From NCBI GenBank assembly GCA_045648165.1, contig JAZRNL010000009.1:1-41903 (forward strand): a stretch of 41,903 bases of DNA, read 5' to 3'. The position numbers and the translations under genes were made by a program. This document shows positions 6,490 through 15,051 of this stretch, piece by piece; the stretch's first letter is position 1; each line of letters begins with the position of its first letter. Source of the DNA: RGIG9115 sp045648165 (GTDB taxonomy: Bacteria > Bacillota > Clostridia > UBA1381). The notes under the pieces are model-generated. The model did no database searches, had not been told where the DNA came from, and worked only from the letters and a program-made list of their open reading frames with translations.

Positions 6490-7589
6490 TGGTATATAAC
6501 ATCGGTTTGGAATGTGGTGCTCTTTTTTGCGGCATGGAATGTAATTCGTATCTCATATCGGGAGATAAAAATATAATTATAGATACAGTTCCGGCAGAAT
6601 TTGAAAATGATTATGTTAATGCGATTGAAAAATACGTCCCGGCATCGGAAATCGACTGCGTATTCTTACTTAGCGCGCTTCCGCAACGAGCAGGTGCAAT
6701 TAACAGGCTCCTTATGCTCAATCCCGGAATAACTGTGTATGCTACAGCTGCCGGTATCAGAAATTTATCTGAAATTACGGAGCGTGGATTTGAAAGCTAT
6801 GTGTGTAAAAATGGTGTAGAGATAGTTTTGGGCGAAAGAGTGTTTGTCCCATACATCACCCCTAATCTTACATCACCAGATACGATGATTCTTTTGGATA
6901 AGAGAACCGGTGGGTTGTTTACAGGAGAATTGTTTTCATCCGAGGATGGAATTGAATCGTATTTTGTGAAAAAACTTCGTTATTTTACGGCGTACATAGA
7001 AACTGCACTTGAAATCATTGATAGTATTAATTTCACAATGGTATATCCTCTGTGTGGTGTATGTGAAGATGCGTTGGGAGTTATGGGCTTGTATCGTGAC
7101 CTTATAAAAAAAGAAACCGCCGGAGACTTTGTTTTAATTGCATACTCATCCAAGACTGGTAACAATAAGAAAATGGCAGTTTATGCGGCGAATATGCTTA
7201 ATAATATGGGTTTTGAAACAAAGCTTTTTTGCCTTGATACGTCGGACGGCGGAGTTGTCGCACGAGAGCTGAACCGATGCAATGGCCTTGTGCTTTGTTT
7301 GCCTACAGAAAACAGGTCAATGCCTGAGTGTGTTTGGAATTTTTTATCATCGATAGATGTAAATCTTGTGAGCGGTAAACCTTACTTTGTTTTTAGTTCC
7401 TATGGTTGGAGCAGTGAGGGCGTATTTATGGCAAGTGAAATTTTGTCGATGCTCAAAATGAGACGAGTATGTAAATTTACTGAATGTGTGTTTACGGCAA
7501 GTGAAGTTGACAAGGCAAATCTTCTTATGGCCTTAGATGCGCTCAAAGATTATATTTCAAAACAAAAGGAGAAAAGCAGCAATGCCTAA
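6489..7589 (+). CDS. Flavodiiron-like protein with all diiron ligands lost and flavodoxin domain intact
   Basis: 366 residues with the flavodiiron (FprA) layout: a metallo-beta-lactamase-fold half (about 1-205) and a flavodoxin half (about 214-366). Canonical flavodiiron proteins bind two irons through H-x-E-x-D-H, then H, D and H, and reduce O2 or NO. Here the positions align by spacing, but the residues are S62, L64, Q66, R67, T128 (LTSPD for LHWPD), E147 and C189 (LCG for HG). Only E147 could still bind metal. The flavodoxin part keeps YSSKTGNNKK for the FMN phosphate and SSYGWSSEG for the ring loop. It is probably an FMN protein using the first half as a scaffold or for dimerisation. ATG 6489 overlaps the prmA stop and AGAAAGG lies 7 nt before it; an upstream in-frame ATG inside prmA was not used. 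It overlaps rsmE by 8 bases. Confidence 0.8.
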   Translation: MVYNIGLECGALFCGMECNSYLISGDKNIIIDTVPAEFENDYVNAIEKYVPASEIDCVFLLSALPQRAGAINRLLMLNPGITVYATAAGIRNLSEITERGFESYVCKNGVEIVLGERVFVPYITPNLTSPDTMILLDKRTGGLFTGELFSSEDGIESYFVKKLRYFTAYIETALEIIDSINFTMVYPLCGVCEDALGVMGLYRDLIKKETAGDFVLIAYSSKTGNNKKMAVYAANMLNNMGFETKLFCLDTSDGGVVARELNRCNGLVLCLPTENRSMPECVWNFLSSIDVNLVSGKPYFVFSSYGWSSEGVFMASEILSMLKMRRVCKFTECVFTASEVDKANLLMALDALKDYISKQKEKSSNA

Positions 7590-8325
7590 ATTTTTTGTTG
7601 AGCCGTCAAAGGTTGAAGGCGGTACAATCGTGATTGATACAGACGATGTAAATCACATAGTAAGGGTTCTCAGAATGGATATTGGTGATGTCATTTTTGT
7701 TTGCGATACTGCCGGTATGGACTATGAAGCAAAAATCATTGAAATCACAAAAAAATCGGTGGTATGCGAAATCATAGACAGTAAAAAGTCTGATACCGAG
7801 CCTGAATTGGATGTTACTTTATGGCAGGCTATACCAAAAGGCTCTAAAATGGAGTACATTATTCAAAAGACAACCGAGCTTGGAATAAAACGTATCGTAC
7901 CTGTTATAATGTCGAGATGTGTTTCAAAAATTGAAAACGAAAAAGAGGGAGAAAAGAAAGTGCAGAGATGGCAGAAAATTGCCGAATCTGCCGCAAAACA
8001 AAGCGGCAGAGGTGTTGTTCCCGCAATTTGCATGCCTGTAAGCTTTAATGAAGCAGTAAGCGGTCTACTTGATTGTGATAAAGCTTTTGCTCCCTATGAA
8101 TGCGAAGAAAACAATTCAATTAAAAATACAATTTCAGGAATTGGCGGAAGCATGAAAATAGGTTTTATTATTGGTCCTGAAGGCGGATTTGCACCGGAAG
8201 AAATTGATAAACTTATTTCTGTTGGAATTCCTGCTGTTACCTTGGGAAAACGTATTTTAAGGACGGAAACTGCGGGAGAAACCGTTCTTGCTATACTTAT
8301 GTATGAGGCGAATGAACTACAGTAA
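7582..8325 (+). CDS. rsmE: 16S rRNA (uracil1498-N3)-methyltransferase
   Basis: 247 residues, normal for RsmE. It methylates N3 of U1498 in 16S rRNA in assembled small subunits. An N-terminal PUA-like RNA-binding part (about 1-70, with HIVRVLRM) is followed by a SPOUT (trefoil-knot) domain. That domain ends in IGPEGGFAPEEID and LGKRILRTETAGE, the SAM-binding knot. ATG 7582 is preceded by AAAAGGAG and overlaps the previous gene by 8 bases; an in-frame start further upstream would cut deep into that gene. It follows prmA closely, giving a small ribosome-methylation operon. Confidence 0.95.
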   Translation: MPKFFVEPSKVEGGTIVIDTDDVNHIVRVLRMDIGDVIFVCDTAGMDYEAKIIEITKKSVVCEIIDSKKSDTEPELDVTLWQAIPKGSKMEYIIQKTTELGIKRIVPVIMSRCVSKIENEKEGEKKVQRWQKIAESAAKQSGRGVVPAICMPVSFNEAVSGLLDCDKAFAPYECEENNSIKNTISGIGGSMKIGFIIGPEGGFAPEEIDKLISVGIPAVTLGKRILRTETAGETVLAILMYEANELQ

Positions 8326-8347
8326 TAATTGAAAGGCGGATAATATT

Positions 8348-9556
8348 TTGAAGAAAAAACTATTGGTGGCCCAATCAGGCGGCCCAACAGCGGTTATAAA
8401 CTCATCTCTTGCCGGTGTGGTAGATTATGCACTGAGTAGTGGTAAATTTTCAGGAGTTTTAGGAAGTGTAAATGGAATTGAAGGTGTGTTCAATGAGAAC
8501 TTCATTGATATGGAAAAGTTCCGTGACGAAAACAGAATAAAAATCCTGAAACAAACGCCATCATCTTACCTTGGCTCATGCCGGAAAAAGCTTAATGACG
8601 ATGAAACGGTATATGAGCAGATTTTCAATATTTTCGAAAAATACGAAATAGGTGCATTTATATATATCGGTGGTAACGACTCAATGGATACAGTAAACAA
8701 ATTGAGCGCCTATGGTTTATTAAATGGTAAGGGTATAACGGTTACCGGTGTCCCTAAAACCATAGACAACGACCTTGTGCTTACAGACCACACTCCCGGC
8801 TACGGAAGCTGCGCGAAGTATATTGCAAATTCTATACGTCAGCTGGCTCTTGATACGGCGGTTTACGATATGCCCTCTGTTATTATTGCAGAGATAATGG
8901 GAAGGAATGCCGGATGGCTCACTGCGGCTGCTGCTCTTGCAAATGACAACTATCTTTCTCCTGTTGATATTGTATGTATGCCTGAAGTGCCGTTTGATGA
9001 GGATAAATTTCTCAACAGAACTGCAGAGGTTTTGAAGTCAAAAAATTCTACAATAATCGCAGTTTCTGAGGGTATTTGTGATAAAAACGGAAATTACGTA
9101 ACAGCCGGGCTTGCTAACCGTTCAAAAGATGACGGATTTGCTCATGCAGCTCTTGGCGGAGTGGGGAGATATGTTGAAAACCTTGTAAGCTCAGGACTTG
9201 GAATTAAAACAAGAACTATTGAGTTCAGCACCCTCCAAAGATGTAATGCGGAGACTGCTTCTCTTTGCGATGTTGAAGAAGCTTTCCGTCAGGGAGAATA
9301 TGGTGCTAAACTGGCATCCGAGGGCATCGGCGGTGTTATGGTAGGAATTGAGCGTATGGGTGAAGAATATAACCCGATTATAAAAAGCTTCCCCATAGGT
9401 GAAGTTGCAAACAAAGAAAAGAAAATGCCGGCGTCTATGCTTGGCGCAGACGGATTTTCTGTTACTGAGGAGTATATAAAATATGCATCACCTTTAATTG
9501 TCGGCCAACCCAATATAATTTATAATAACGGGATTATGGGATTTGAGGTTCGCTAA
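8348..9556 (+). CDS. pfp: PPi-dependent-type 6-phosphofructokinase
   Basis: 402 residues of the PfkA family. It interconverts fructose 6-phosphate and fructose 1,6-bisphosphate in glycolysis. The N terminus has QSGGPTAVIN. The phosphoryl-donor region reads GGNDSMDT, with Asp where ATP enzymes have Gly (GGDGS). The catalytic motif is VPKTIDND, with Lys where ATP enzymes have Gly (PGTIDND). These two residues together are the accepted signature of pyrophosphate use, so the reaction is probably reversible and PPi-linked. MGRNAGWLTAA binds the sugar. The start is TTG 8348 behind AAAGGCGG. It may be the last gene of the dnaG operon, 22 nt after rsmE. Confidence 0.92.
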   Translation: MKKKLLVAQSGGPTAVINSSLAGVVDYALSSGKFSGVLGSVNGIEGVFNENFIDMEKFRDENRIKILKQTPSSYLGSCRKKLNDDETVYEQIFNIFEKYEIGAFIYIGGNDSMDTVNKLSAYGLLNGKGITVTGVPKTIDNDLVLTDHTPGYGSCAKYIANSIRQLALDTAVYDMPSVIIAEIMGRNAGWLTAAAALANDNYLSPVDIVCMPEVPFDEDKFLNRTAEVLKSKNSTIIAVSEGICDKNGNYVTAGLANRSKDDGFAHAALGGVGRYVENLVSSGLGIKTRTIEFSTLQRCNAETASLCDVEEAFRQGEYGAKLASEGIGGVMVGIERMGEEYNPIIKSFPIGEVANKEKKMPASMLGADGFSVTEEYIKYASPLIVGQPNIIYNNGIMGFEVR

Positions 9557-9632
9557 AAATTTGCACCTGATTATATTTCTACTGTGTTGTTTATCATAAA
9601 AATAAAAATTTTACTGAAAGTGGGGAATAGCT

Positions 9633-10616
9633 TTGGAAACAAACAAAACCACGGTGCTTGAGGTTACTGATTTATGTAAAAGTTACGGTGATAAAAAAAT
9701 TCTAAAAAATGTTTCGTTCTCTATAGATAGAGGAGAGATTGTAGGATTTCTCGGCCCTAACGGTGCCGGTAAATCAACAACGATGAATATTATAACAGGA
9801 TATTTGTCCTCTACAAAGGGTAAAATAACTGTTTGTGGGACGGATATATTGGAGGATCCTAAAACCGCTAAATCAAGGATAGGATACCTTCCTGAACTGC
9901 CGCCTCTCTATTTTGATATGACTGTGTACGAATATTTAAGCTTTGTTTTCGACCTCAAAAGCTGTAAGCTTGATAAAAAGAAACATATAGCAGAGTGTAT
10001 GGCTCTTGTTAAGATAACGGATGTTGCTCACAGAATAATTAAAAATCTTTCCAAGGGTTATAAGCAGAGAGTGGGTGTTGCACAGGCTCTTATTGGAGAT
10101 CCGGATATCCTAATTCTCGACGAGCCCACTGTTGGACTTGACCCTGCACAGATTATGGAAATAAGAGACGTTATACGATACATAGGCAAAACAAAGACAA
10201 TTATTTTAAGCACCCATATTCTTCAGGAGGTTACTGCAGTTTGTGATAAGGTTATAATTATAAATCATGGTAGAATAATGGCTTGTGATTCCCTTGAAAG
10301 CTTGGAAAGCGGAACGGTTGACACGTATTTGTTAAAGGTTCCCTATGATGCTTCAGGAGTTGCTGAAACTGTTGTAAGCTGTGGCGGTGAAATCAAACCT
10401 GCACACAGTGATGAAAATTATGTAAGATCATATGTTATTACGTGCAAAAAGGATAATGATATTCGCGAAAAGCTATTCAAAGCGTTTGTGAACGCCGGAA
10501 TAGTTATGCTTGAATTTTCTAAAACAACCAAATCCATTGAGGATGTGTTCAGACAGTATACAAGTGATGATGCATCAGAAGAAAAAACAGTAAGAGAAAA
10601 GGAGGTAAATAAATGA
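9633..10616 (+). CDS. ABC transporter ATP-binding protein (GldA type)
   Basis: 327 residues. Walker A is GPNGAGKST, the Q loop is in LPELPPLYFDMTV, the signature is LSKGYKQRVGVAQAL, Walker B is ILILDEPTVGLDP and the switch His is in ILSTHILQEV. The C-terminal ~80 residues are the extra domain typical of ABC-2 export ATPases. It energises the permease encoded next, whose ATG overlaps this stop codon (ATGA). The start is TTG 9633, with GAAAGTGGGG upstream. The four-gene order ATPase, permease, GldG-like, DUF4340-like is widespread in bacteria; gliding motility is known only for the Bacteroidota version and should not be assumed here. The substrate is unknown. Confidence 0.93.
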   Translation: METNKTTVLEVTDLCKSYGDKKILKNVSFSIDRGEIVGFLGPNGAGKSTTMNIITGYLSSTKGKITVCGTDILEDPKTAKSRIGYLPELPPLYFDMTVYEYLSFVFDLKSCKLDKKKHIAECMALVKITDVAHRIIKNLSKGYKQRVGVAQALIGDPDILILDEPTVGLDPAQIMEIRDVIRYIGKTKTIILSTHILQEVTAVCDKVIIINHGRIMACDSLESLESGTVDTYLLKVPYDASGVAETVVSCGGEIKPAHSDENYVRSYVITCKKDNDIREKLFKAFVNAGIVMLEFSKTTKSIEDVFRQYTSDDASEEKTVREKEVNK

Positions 10617-11317
10617 AATCAATATTCAAAAAAGAATTAAGAAGCTATTTTATGTCGCCTCTTGCTTATGTTTTTTTAGGTGTTTTTATGTTTATAAATT
10701 CATTTTCATTTGTATATTATCAGATTCAGTACAGTGTAGCAGATGTACGTGCATTATTTACAACAACGAATGAGATCTCTCTGTTTCTTGTTTCAATACT
10801 AACAATGAGGCTTCTTTCAGAAGAGAAGAATAAGAAAACAGACCAATTACTCCTTACCGCGCCTGTTGATGTGTGGGAGATTGTTGCAGGCAAATTTTTT
10901 GCTGCATGCACCGTATTCCTTGTTGCGTTGATTATTTCTCTTGTGTTCCCTATAACAATGTTTATATTCGGTGAGCCCTCTTTCGGAGAATGTATAGGCG
11001 GATATATCGGGTTTATGCTTTTATGGTCAGCTCTTATTTCTGTGGGTGTTTTGATTTCTGCACTCACTGAAAACCAGATGATTTCTGCCGTTGCTACCTT
11101 TGCAGTGCTTCTTGTGTTATACAATTTAGAGGGGATTGCCGGAGCTTTGTCTAATGAATTTATAAAATCATGTCTTAAATCTGTTTCACTTATCAACAGA
11201 TATTCAGACTTTTCTGCAGGAGTGCTAAGTCTCGATAGTGTGGTATTCTATCTGAGTTTTATATTCGTCGTGCTCTTTCTTGCAGTTAAGGTAGTGGAAC
11301 GGCGTAGATATTCCTGA
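10613..11317 (+). CDS. ABC-2 type permease (GldF type)
   Basis: 234 residues with about six membrane segments, the usual size of ABC-2 permeases. It begins with MKSIFKKELRSYFMSPLAYVFLG, typical of the family (cytoplasmic helix then first membrane segment). The cytosolic stretch LLSEEKNKKTDQLLLTAPV, which contacts the ATPase, is well conserved with the GldF/NosY group. It ends in a membrane helix and a basic tail. Its start overlaps the ATPase stop by four bases and AAGGAGG lies just upstream, so expression is coupled. With the next two genes it probably forms a membrane complex; the substrate is unknown. Confidence 0.9.
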   Translation: MKSIFKKELRSYFMSPLAYVFLGVFMFINSFSFVYYQIQYSVADVRALFTTTNEISLFLVSILTMRLLSEEKNKKTDQLLLTAPVDVWEIVAGKFFAACTVFLVALIISLVFPITMFIFGEPSFGECIGGYIGFMLLWSALISVGVLISALTENQMISAVATFAVLLVLYNLEGIAGALSNEFIKSCLKSVSLINRYSDFSAGVLSLDSVVFYLSFIFVVLFLAVKVVERRRYS

Positions 11318-11377
11318 TAATAAATTCAACATAAATCACCTTGTATGTTGTGATAGGAATAATAAAGGAGACTAACT

Positions 11378-12763
11378 ATGAAAAACAAACTTAAAATAAA
11401 TGCTGCAATTACAACAGTAGCAGTTATTGTGTGTGTTATACTGCTTAATCTTGTGGTAGGTGCTATAACAGATAAATTGCCTTTAGAAATCGATTTTACG
11501 AAAGAAAAGGTATATGACTTTTCTGATCAGACGAAGGCAGTGATGAAAGCACTTGATAAGAATGTAGATGTATATGCGCTTATTCCTGACAATGTAACTG
11601 ATGAATATCTTGCATATGTTAAGGAATATCTGGAAAAGTATGAATCTATGTCAAAGCTTTATACTGTTAAATACATAGACCCTTATACGGAGCCTGCTTT
11701 TTTAAGTAAATATTCAGCCGATGGTGACTCAATCGACTTAGGCAGCGTGATTGTAACCTGCGGAGAAAAATTCAGGGTTATATCATACAATTCACTTTTT
11801 GAAATGAATTCCTATAATTCTGATGTTTCAATCGATATGGAAAAGAAAATGACCAGCGCTTTGATTTATGTTACCGGTTACGGTGATGAAGTTAAAATCG
11901 GCTTTACAACAGGTCACGAAGAAATAGAATGTGCAAACTTTACAGCTTATCTTACAGGTGAGGGATATTCATGCTCTGAGATAAATCTCAGCAAAAGCGA
12001 AATTCCGGATGATATGTCTGTTATAGTAGTTGCATCTTCAGTTAATGATTTTACACTGGATGAGATTGAAAAAATCGATAAATTTTCTGATCGTGGCGGA
12101 CATATTATTGTAACCGCACCCCTGCCCGGAGTAAAAATGCCTGAAAATCTTTCAGCATACCTTGCAGACTGGGGTGTTGAATTCGCTAATGACCAGATAA
12201 TTGAATACGATTCAAACTATATAATTAACACAAGTAACGGAGAGGCTCTGGCTCCTGAAATCCAGGAGCATAAGATAACAGAGAAGATTGTATCCCGGAA
12301 ACTTGAATATGTTTCGCCTGAATCTACAAGTATAGTAACTCACGTAAATAATATCTATGGAGCAGTACATGCACCTCTTCTCAGAACTTCGGATGCTGCA
12401 AAAAGCTTGTCCGATTCGGGTGCAGAAACAGGCAAAGGTCCATTTGATGTGATGGTACTTGCAACAAGGCTTGTTGATGGCAAGAAATCAAACATTCTTG
12501 CGGTGGGTTCTCTCGTATCTGTAGAAGCTCCTGTACTTATTGGTCAGAGCATATACGCAAATTCCGATCTTATTCTTAATGCTGTAGCATCTATGACAGA
12601 TACAACCAGTGCTCTTGAAATCCGTGCAAAAAAGGTAAGTTCAGAATCACTTAATATGAAAGAATCACAGGTTAAACTTACTCAGATTTTGTTGCTTTAT
12701 ATACTTCCTATACTTATTTTTATAGCAGGTATTATTATATGGCTTCGCAGGAGGTATCTGTAA
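11378..12763 (+). CDS. GldG-like ABC transporter auxiliary protein
   Basis: 461 residues with a membrane helix at each end (about 8-30 and 435-455) and a large extracytoplasmic middle. The N-terminal part (KEKVYDFSDQTKAVMKALDKNVDVYALIP) matches the start of GldG and other ABC_transp_aux proteins. The middle contains IGFTTGHEE and a Rossmann-like stretch, DRGGHIIVTAPLP. Such proteins accompany ABC-2 permeases and are thought to act as an extracytoplasmic part of the exporter. ATG 11378 follows AAAGGAG. The gene ends one base before the next start. Confidence 0.82.
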   Translation: MKNKLKINAAITTVAVIVCVILLNLVVGAITDKLPLEIDFTKEKVYDFSDQTKAVMKALDKNVDVYALIPDNVTDEYLAYVKEYLEKYESMSKLYTVKYIDPYTEPAFLSKYSADGDSIDLGSVIVTCGEKFRVISYNSLFEMNSYNSDVSIDMEKKMTSALIYVTGYGDEVKIGFTTGHEEIECANFTAYLTGEGYSCSEINLSKSEIPDDMSVIVVASSVNDFTLDEIEKIDKFSDRGGHIIVTAPLPGVKMPENLSAYLADWGVEFANDQIIEYDSNYIINTSNGEALAPEIQEHKITEKIVSRKLEYVSPESTSIVTHVNNIYGAVHAPLLRTSDAAKSLSDSGAETGKGPFDVMVLATRLVDGKKSNILAVGSLVSVEAPVLIGQSIYANSDLILNAVASMTDTTSALEIRAKKVSSESLNMKESQVKLTQILLLYILPILIFIAGIIIWLRRRYL

Positions 12764-12764
12764 A

Positions 12765-14111
12765 TTGAATAAAAAATTAATACGTAACATAATTTTAGCG
12801 GTGGTTGTAATTGCAGTGCTTGGTGTTGCATACTTCTTTGCGATGAAATGGGAACCTAAGAATCCGGAGGATGAAGTAATTCAAAAGGAATCTCCCAATG
12901 AAAGCGTGGTCGTTTCAATTCCTTTTAGTGATATTAAAAGTGTTGAATTAAACAATTCAAATGGTAAGTTTGCAATCGTTAAAGATGGCGGTAAATATAC
13001 GGTGCCCGGATATGAAAATGCAAATCTTTCCTCTGCCCGTCTTGCAGGTCCGTTTATGAAGCTTGAAAAGATTGTGGCAGAACGTGAAATAACGGAGAAT
13101 ATAAATCTTGATGACTATGGATTTTTAAAACCTGTTGCAACTGTGACGGTTACTAAAACTGATTCAGAAAAAGTTCAGATTATAATTGGTAATATGGATC
13201 CTACATCATTTGGTTACTACGTTAAAACCAATTTATCCGAATCGGTGTATTTAGTTGACCAACAAAGCTTGAAAGACTTTTTTGTAAAAGTTGATGATTT
13301 TAAAAATAAGCATATTGCCGATGTTTCTTTTGAGTCTTTAGAAAGCTTTGAACTCTTTAAAGGTAATGAGAAAGTCACATCTATCCGTAAGAGAAACGAA
13401 ACGGATACTCTGACAGATATAGTGATAGAACAACTTATAATGACATATCCCTATTACGAATATATTTCTCTTGAAGAACTTGCAGTGCCGTTCGAAGGTC
13501 TTGAAAGCATAATTGCAATTGAAGAGGTATCGTCATCCGCATCAAAGGGTAAAGCTTTTGGGATTGGAGCATATACCATAAAAATTACGGATGGTTATGG
13601 AAATCTTACCTTAAAGCTTGGAAACAAAGCTTCCGATGGCAATGTATATGCGGTTTGTGAAGGAGTAGATGCAGTTTTTAAAATCCCGGGAGAATGGCTC
13701 AAGGCTGCAGAGGAATTTGTTCCTTTTGATTATTTATATAAGCTTACAAATGTTTATATGATAGACGAGGTCTCGTCAGTTGATTTTGTTTGTCCTGACG
13801 GAGTTTATAAACTCGAAAGAAGTGACAATAAGTATCTGATAAATGGCTCGGTAGTGGATGAGCAAACCTATAAGGATGTTTATACGATTTTTGTGAGTAT
13901 GGCATTTACAGGTGACGGTCAAAATACAAAGATTGGCAAGGAAATCGGAAGCGTGACTTTCCGCTTCAATGACGGCACTACTGCAGCATCCGTATATTAT
14001 GAAGCGGATGAAAGAAATTATCTTGTTATTAAAGCAGATGGTTCAAAATATCTTGTTCTTAAAAAGAATTTTGACCCTGTATTCAAATCCGTTTCCGAAC
14101 TTTTGAAATAA
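12765..14111 (+). CDS. DUF4340-like membrane-anchored extracytoplasmic protein
   Basis: 448 residues: an N-terminal membrane anchor (about 5-26), then a long extracytoplasmic region. That region is built from repeated beta-rich units, for example SVELNNSNGKFAIVKDGGKY, SFELFKGNEKVTSIRKR and SVDFVCPDGVYKLERSDNKY. This repeat pattern and its place after a GldG-like gene are characteristic of DUF4340 proteins. The start is TTG 12765, with CAGGAGG inside the end of the previous gene. No catalytic motif is visible; it is probably a structural or substrate-interaction part of the exporter. Confidence 0.75.
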   Translation: MNKKLIRNIILAVVVIAVLGVAYFFAMKWEPKNPEDEVIQKESPNESVVVSIPFSDIKSVELNNSNGKFAIVKDGGKYTVPGYENANLSSARLAGPFMKLEKIVAEREITENINLDDYGFLKPVATVTVTKTDSEKVQIIIGNMDPTSFGYYVKTNLSESVYLVDQQSLKDFFVKVDDFKNKHIADVSFESLESFELFKGNEKVTSIRKRNETDTLTDIVIEQLIMTYPYYEYISLEELAVPFEGLESIIAIEEVSSSASKGKAFGIGAYTIKITDGYGNLTLKLGNKASDGNVYAVCEGVDAVFKIPGEWLKAAEEFVPFDYLYKLTNVYMIDEVSSVDFVCPDGVYKLERSDNKYLINGSVVDEQTYKDVYTIFVSMAFTGDGQNTKIGKEIGSVTFRFNDGTTAASVYYEADERNYLVIKADGSKYLVLKKNFDPVFKSVSELLK

Positions 14112-14121
14112 TAAGAACCCC

Positions 14122-14155
14122 ACTCGACTAACGCAATCAAAGATTGCGGTCGGGT
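14122..14155. repeat. Bulged palindrome after the exporter operon
   Basis: ACTCGAC (14122-14128) pairs with GTCGGGT (14149-14155, one G-T), and CGCAATC (14132-14138) with GATTGCG (14142-14148). The loop is AAA and there is a TAA bulge. It lies 10 nt after the stop codon and has no T run. It is probably a stem that ends or stabilises the exporter transcript. Confidence 0.5.
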
Positions 14156-14191
14156 ACCCCGGAACATTGTTGTGATTTTAACAATAAAAGT

Positions 14192-14221
14192 AAATGACAT
14201 CGGCTTATGCCGATGTCATTT
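14192..14221. terminator. Perfect 13-bp palindrome between the exporter operon and the 14260 gene
   Basis: AAATGACATCGGC (14192-14204), loop TTAT, GCCGATGTCATTT (14209-14221). A perfect stem with A-rich 5' and T-rich 3' edges could terminate in both directions, but the trailing T run is only three bases. It ends 38 nt before the next ATG. Confidence 0.5.
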
Positions 14222-14259
14222 GATATAATGATTTGCATAATATAATAGGAGTGGTTAAA

Positions 14260-15036
14260 ATGAAGTATACAGTTTGTACGAGAGAAAGGGATATTATGTC
14301 CCTTATGTGGAACGTGTTTGCGTCATTCGGATATAAAGATGCGGTTGTTTCAGCAGGCGAGAGTCTAAGCGGAAGATTTGCGGTGGATGAGGGCTTGAAG
14401 GGGAAAGTGGTGATTTCAGGTACTACTTCGGAAAAAGCCATGGCAGAGATTATTTCTGTAGCTATAGAAGCTGCTGTAGCTGCAGATGTACCGGATTTTG
14501 AAGCAGAGCTTTCCTGTCCTGACGAAGTTGAGGATCTTATAGAGCTATATAGTCTGGATGAGTATTGCAACGTAAAAAAGGGATGCTTTGAATTTGTGGG
14601 TAAAAGCGGAAATGATATAATTTTTAAAGGATTTGCAAACGATAACGAGCTTGTGTGTGAATTCGATTTTGAGGTTATAGCAAATGTGGTTTATGGGAAA
14701 GATGATGAAATTTCTGTTCCGGAAACTATCATTTATTCCGAAGTAAATGCTGAGGGGATTGGGTATGAAATCGCCTACACAATGCGTCTTTCCGGATGCC
14801 TTGTTACAAATTATATAGCAGACGGAAATATTGAAGAGTGCGAAGAATATGCAAAAAAGTGCGGAGCAGAAAGTATAATACGAGCTTTCCCTGATGGAAA
14901 AATTCAGATAAAGGAAATAGCTACAGGAGAAATTACAGAAACTGACTATAACACTTTTGTAGGTTATTACGACGAGGAATCGGAGGAGCACCACCATCAT
15001 CACAATGACGGATGCGACTGTGGACATTGTCACTGA
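14260..15036 (+). CDS. Uncharacterised protein with His/Cys-rich C-terminal tail
   Basis: 258 residues; I do not recognise a family with confidence. There is no signal peptide or membrane segment, so it is probably cytosolic. The first ~115 residues are mixed alpha/beta, rich in Ala and Glu. The next ~120 look beta-rich (for example SEVNAEGIGYEIAYTMRLSG). The tail is striking: EEHHHHHNDGCDCGHCH, with seven His and three Cys in the last 17 residues, suggesting metal storage, delivery or sensing. ATG 14260 is chosen because AGGAGTGG lies just upstream; an ATG at 14233 lacks a ribosome binding site. Only 15 nt separate it from the Ppx/GppA gene, so they are probably cotranscribed. I considered the YtxC sporulation family and could not support it. 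Confidence 0.7.
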   Translation: MKYTVCTRERDIMSLMWNVFASFGYKDAVVSAGESLSGRFAVDEGLKGKVVISGTTSEKAMAEIISVAIEAAVAADVPDFEAELSCPDEVEDLIELYSLDEYCNVKKGCFEFVGKSGNDIIFKGFANDNELVCEFDFEVIANVVYGKDDEISVPETIIYSEVNAEGIGYEIAYTMRLSGCLVTNYIADGNIEECEEYAKKCGAESIIRAFPDGKIQIKEIATGEITETDYNTFVGYYDEESEEHHHHHNDGCDCGHCH

Positions 15037-15051
15037 AAAGGGAATAAATAT

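Noticed and set aside
9557..9632. Possible promoter before the ABC exporter operon
   Set aside because: A/T-rich, but I found no -35/-10 pair with acceptable spacing.
14545..15033. 162-residue minus-strand frame opposite the His/Cys-tail gene
   Set aside because: Repetitive Phe/Ile/Cys composition typical of antisense shadow; the + strand frame has a good ribosome binding site and sits in an operon.
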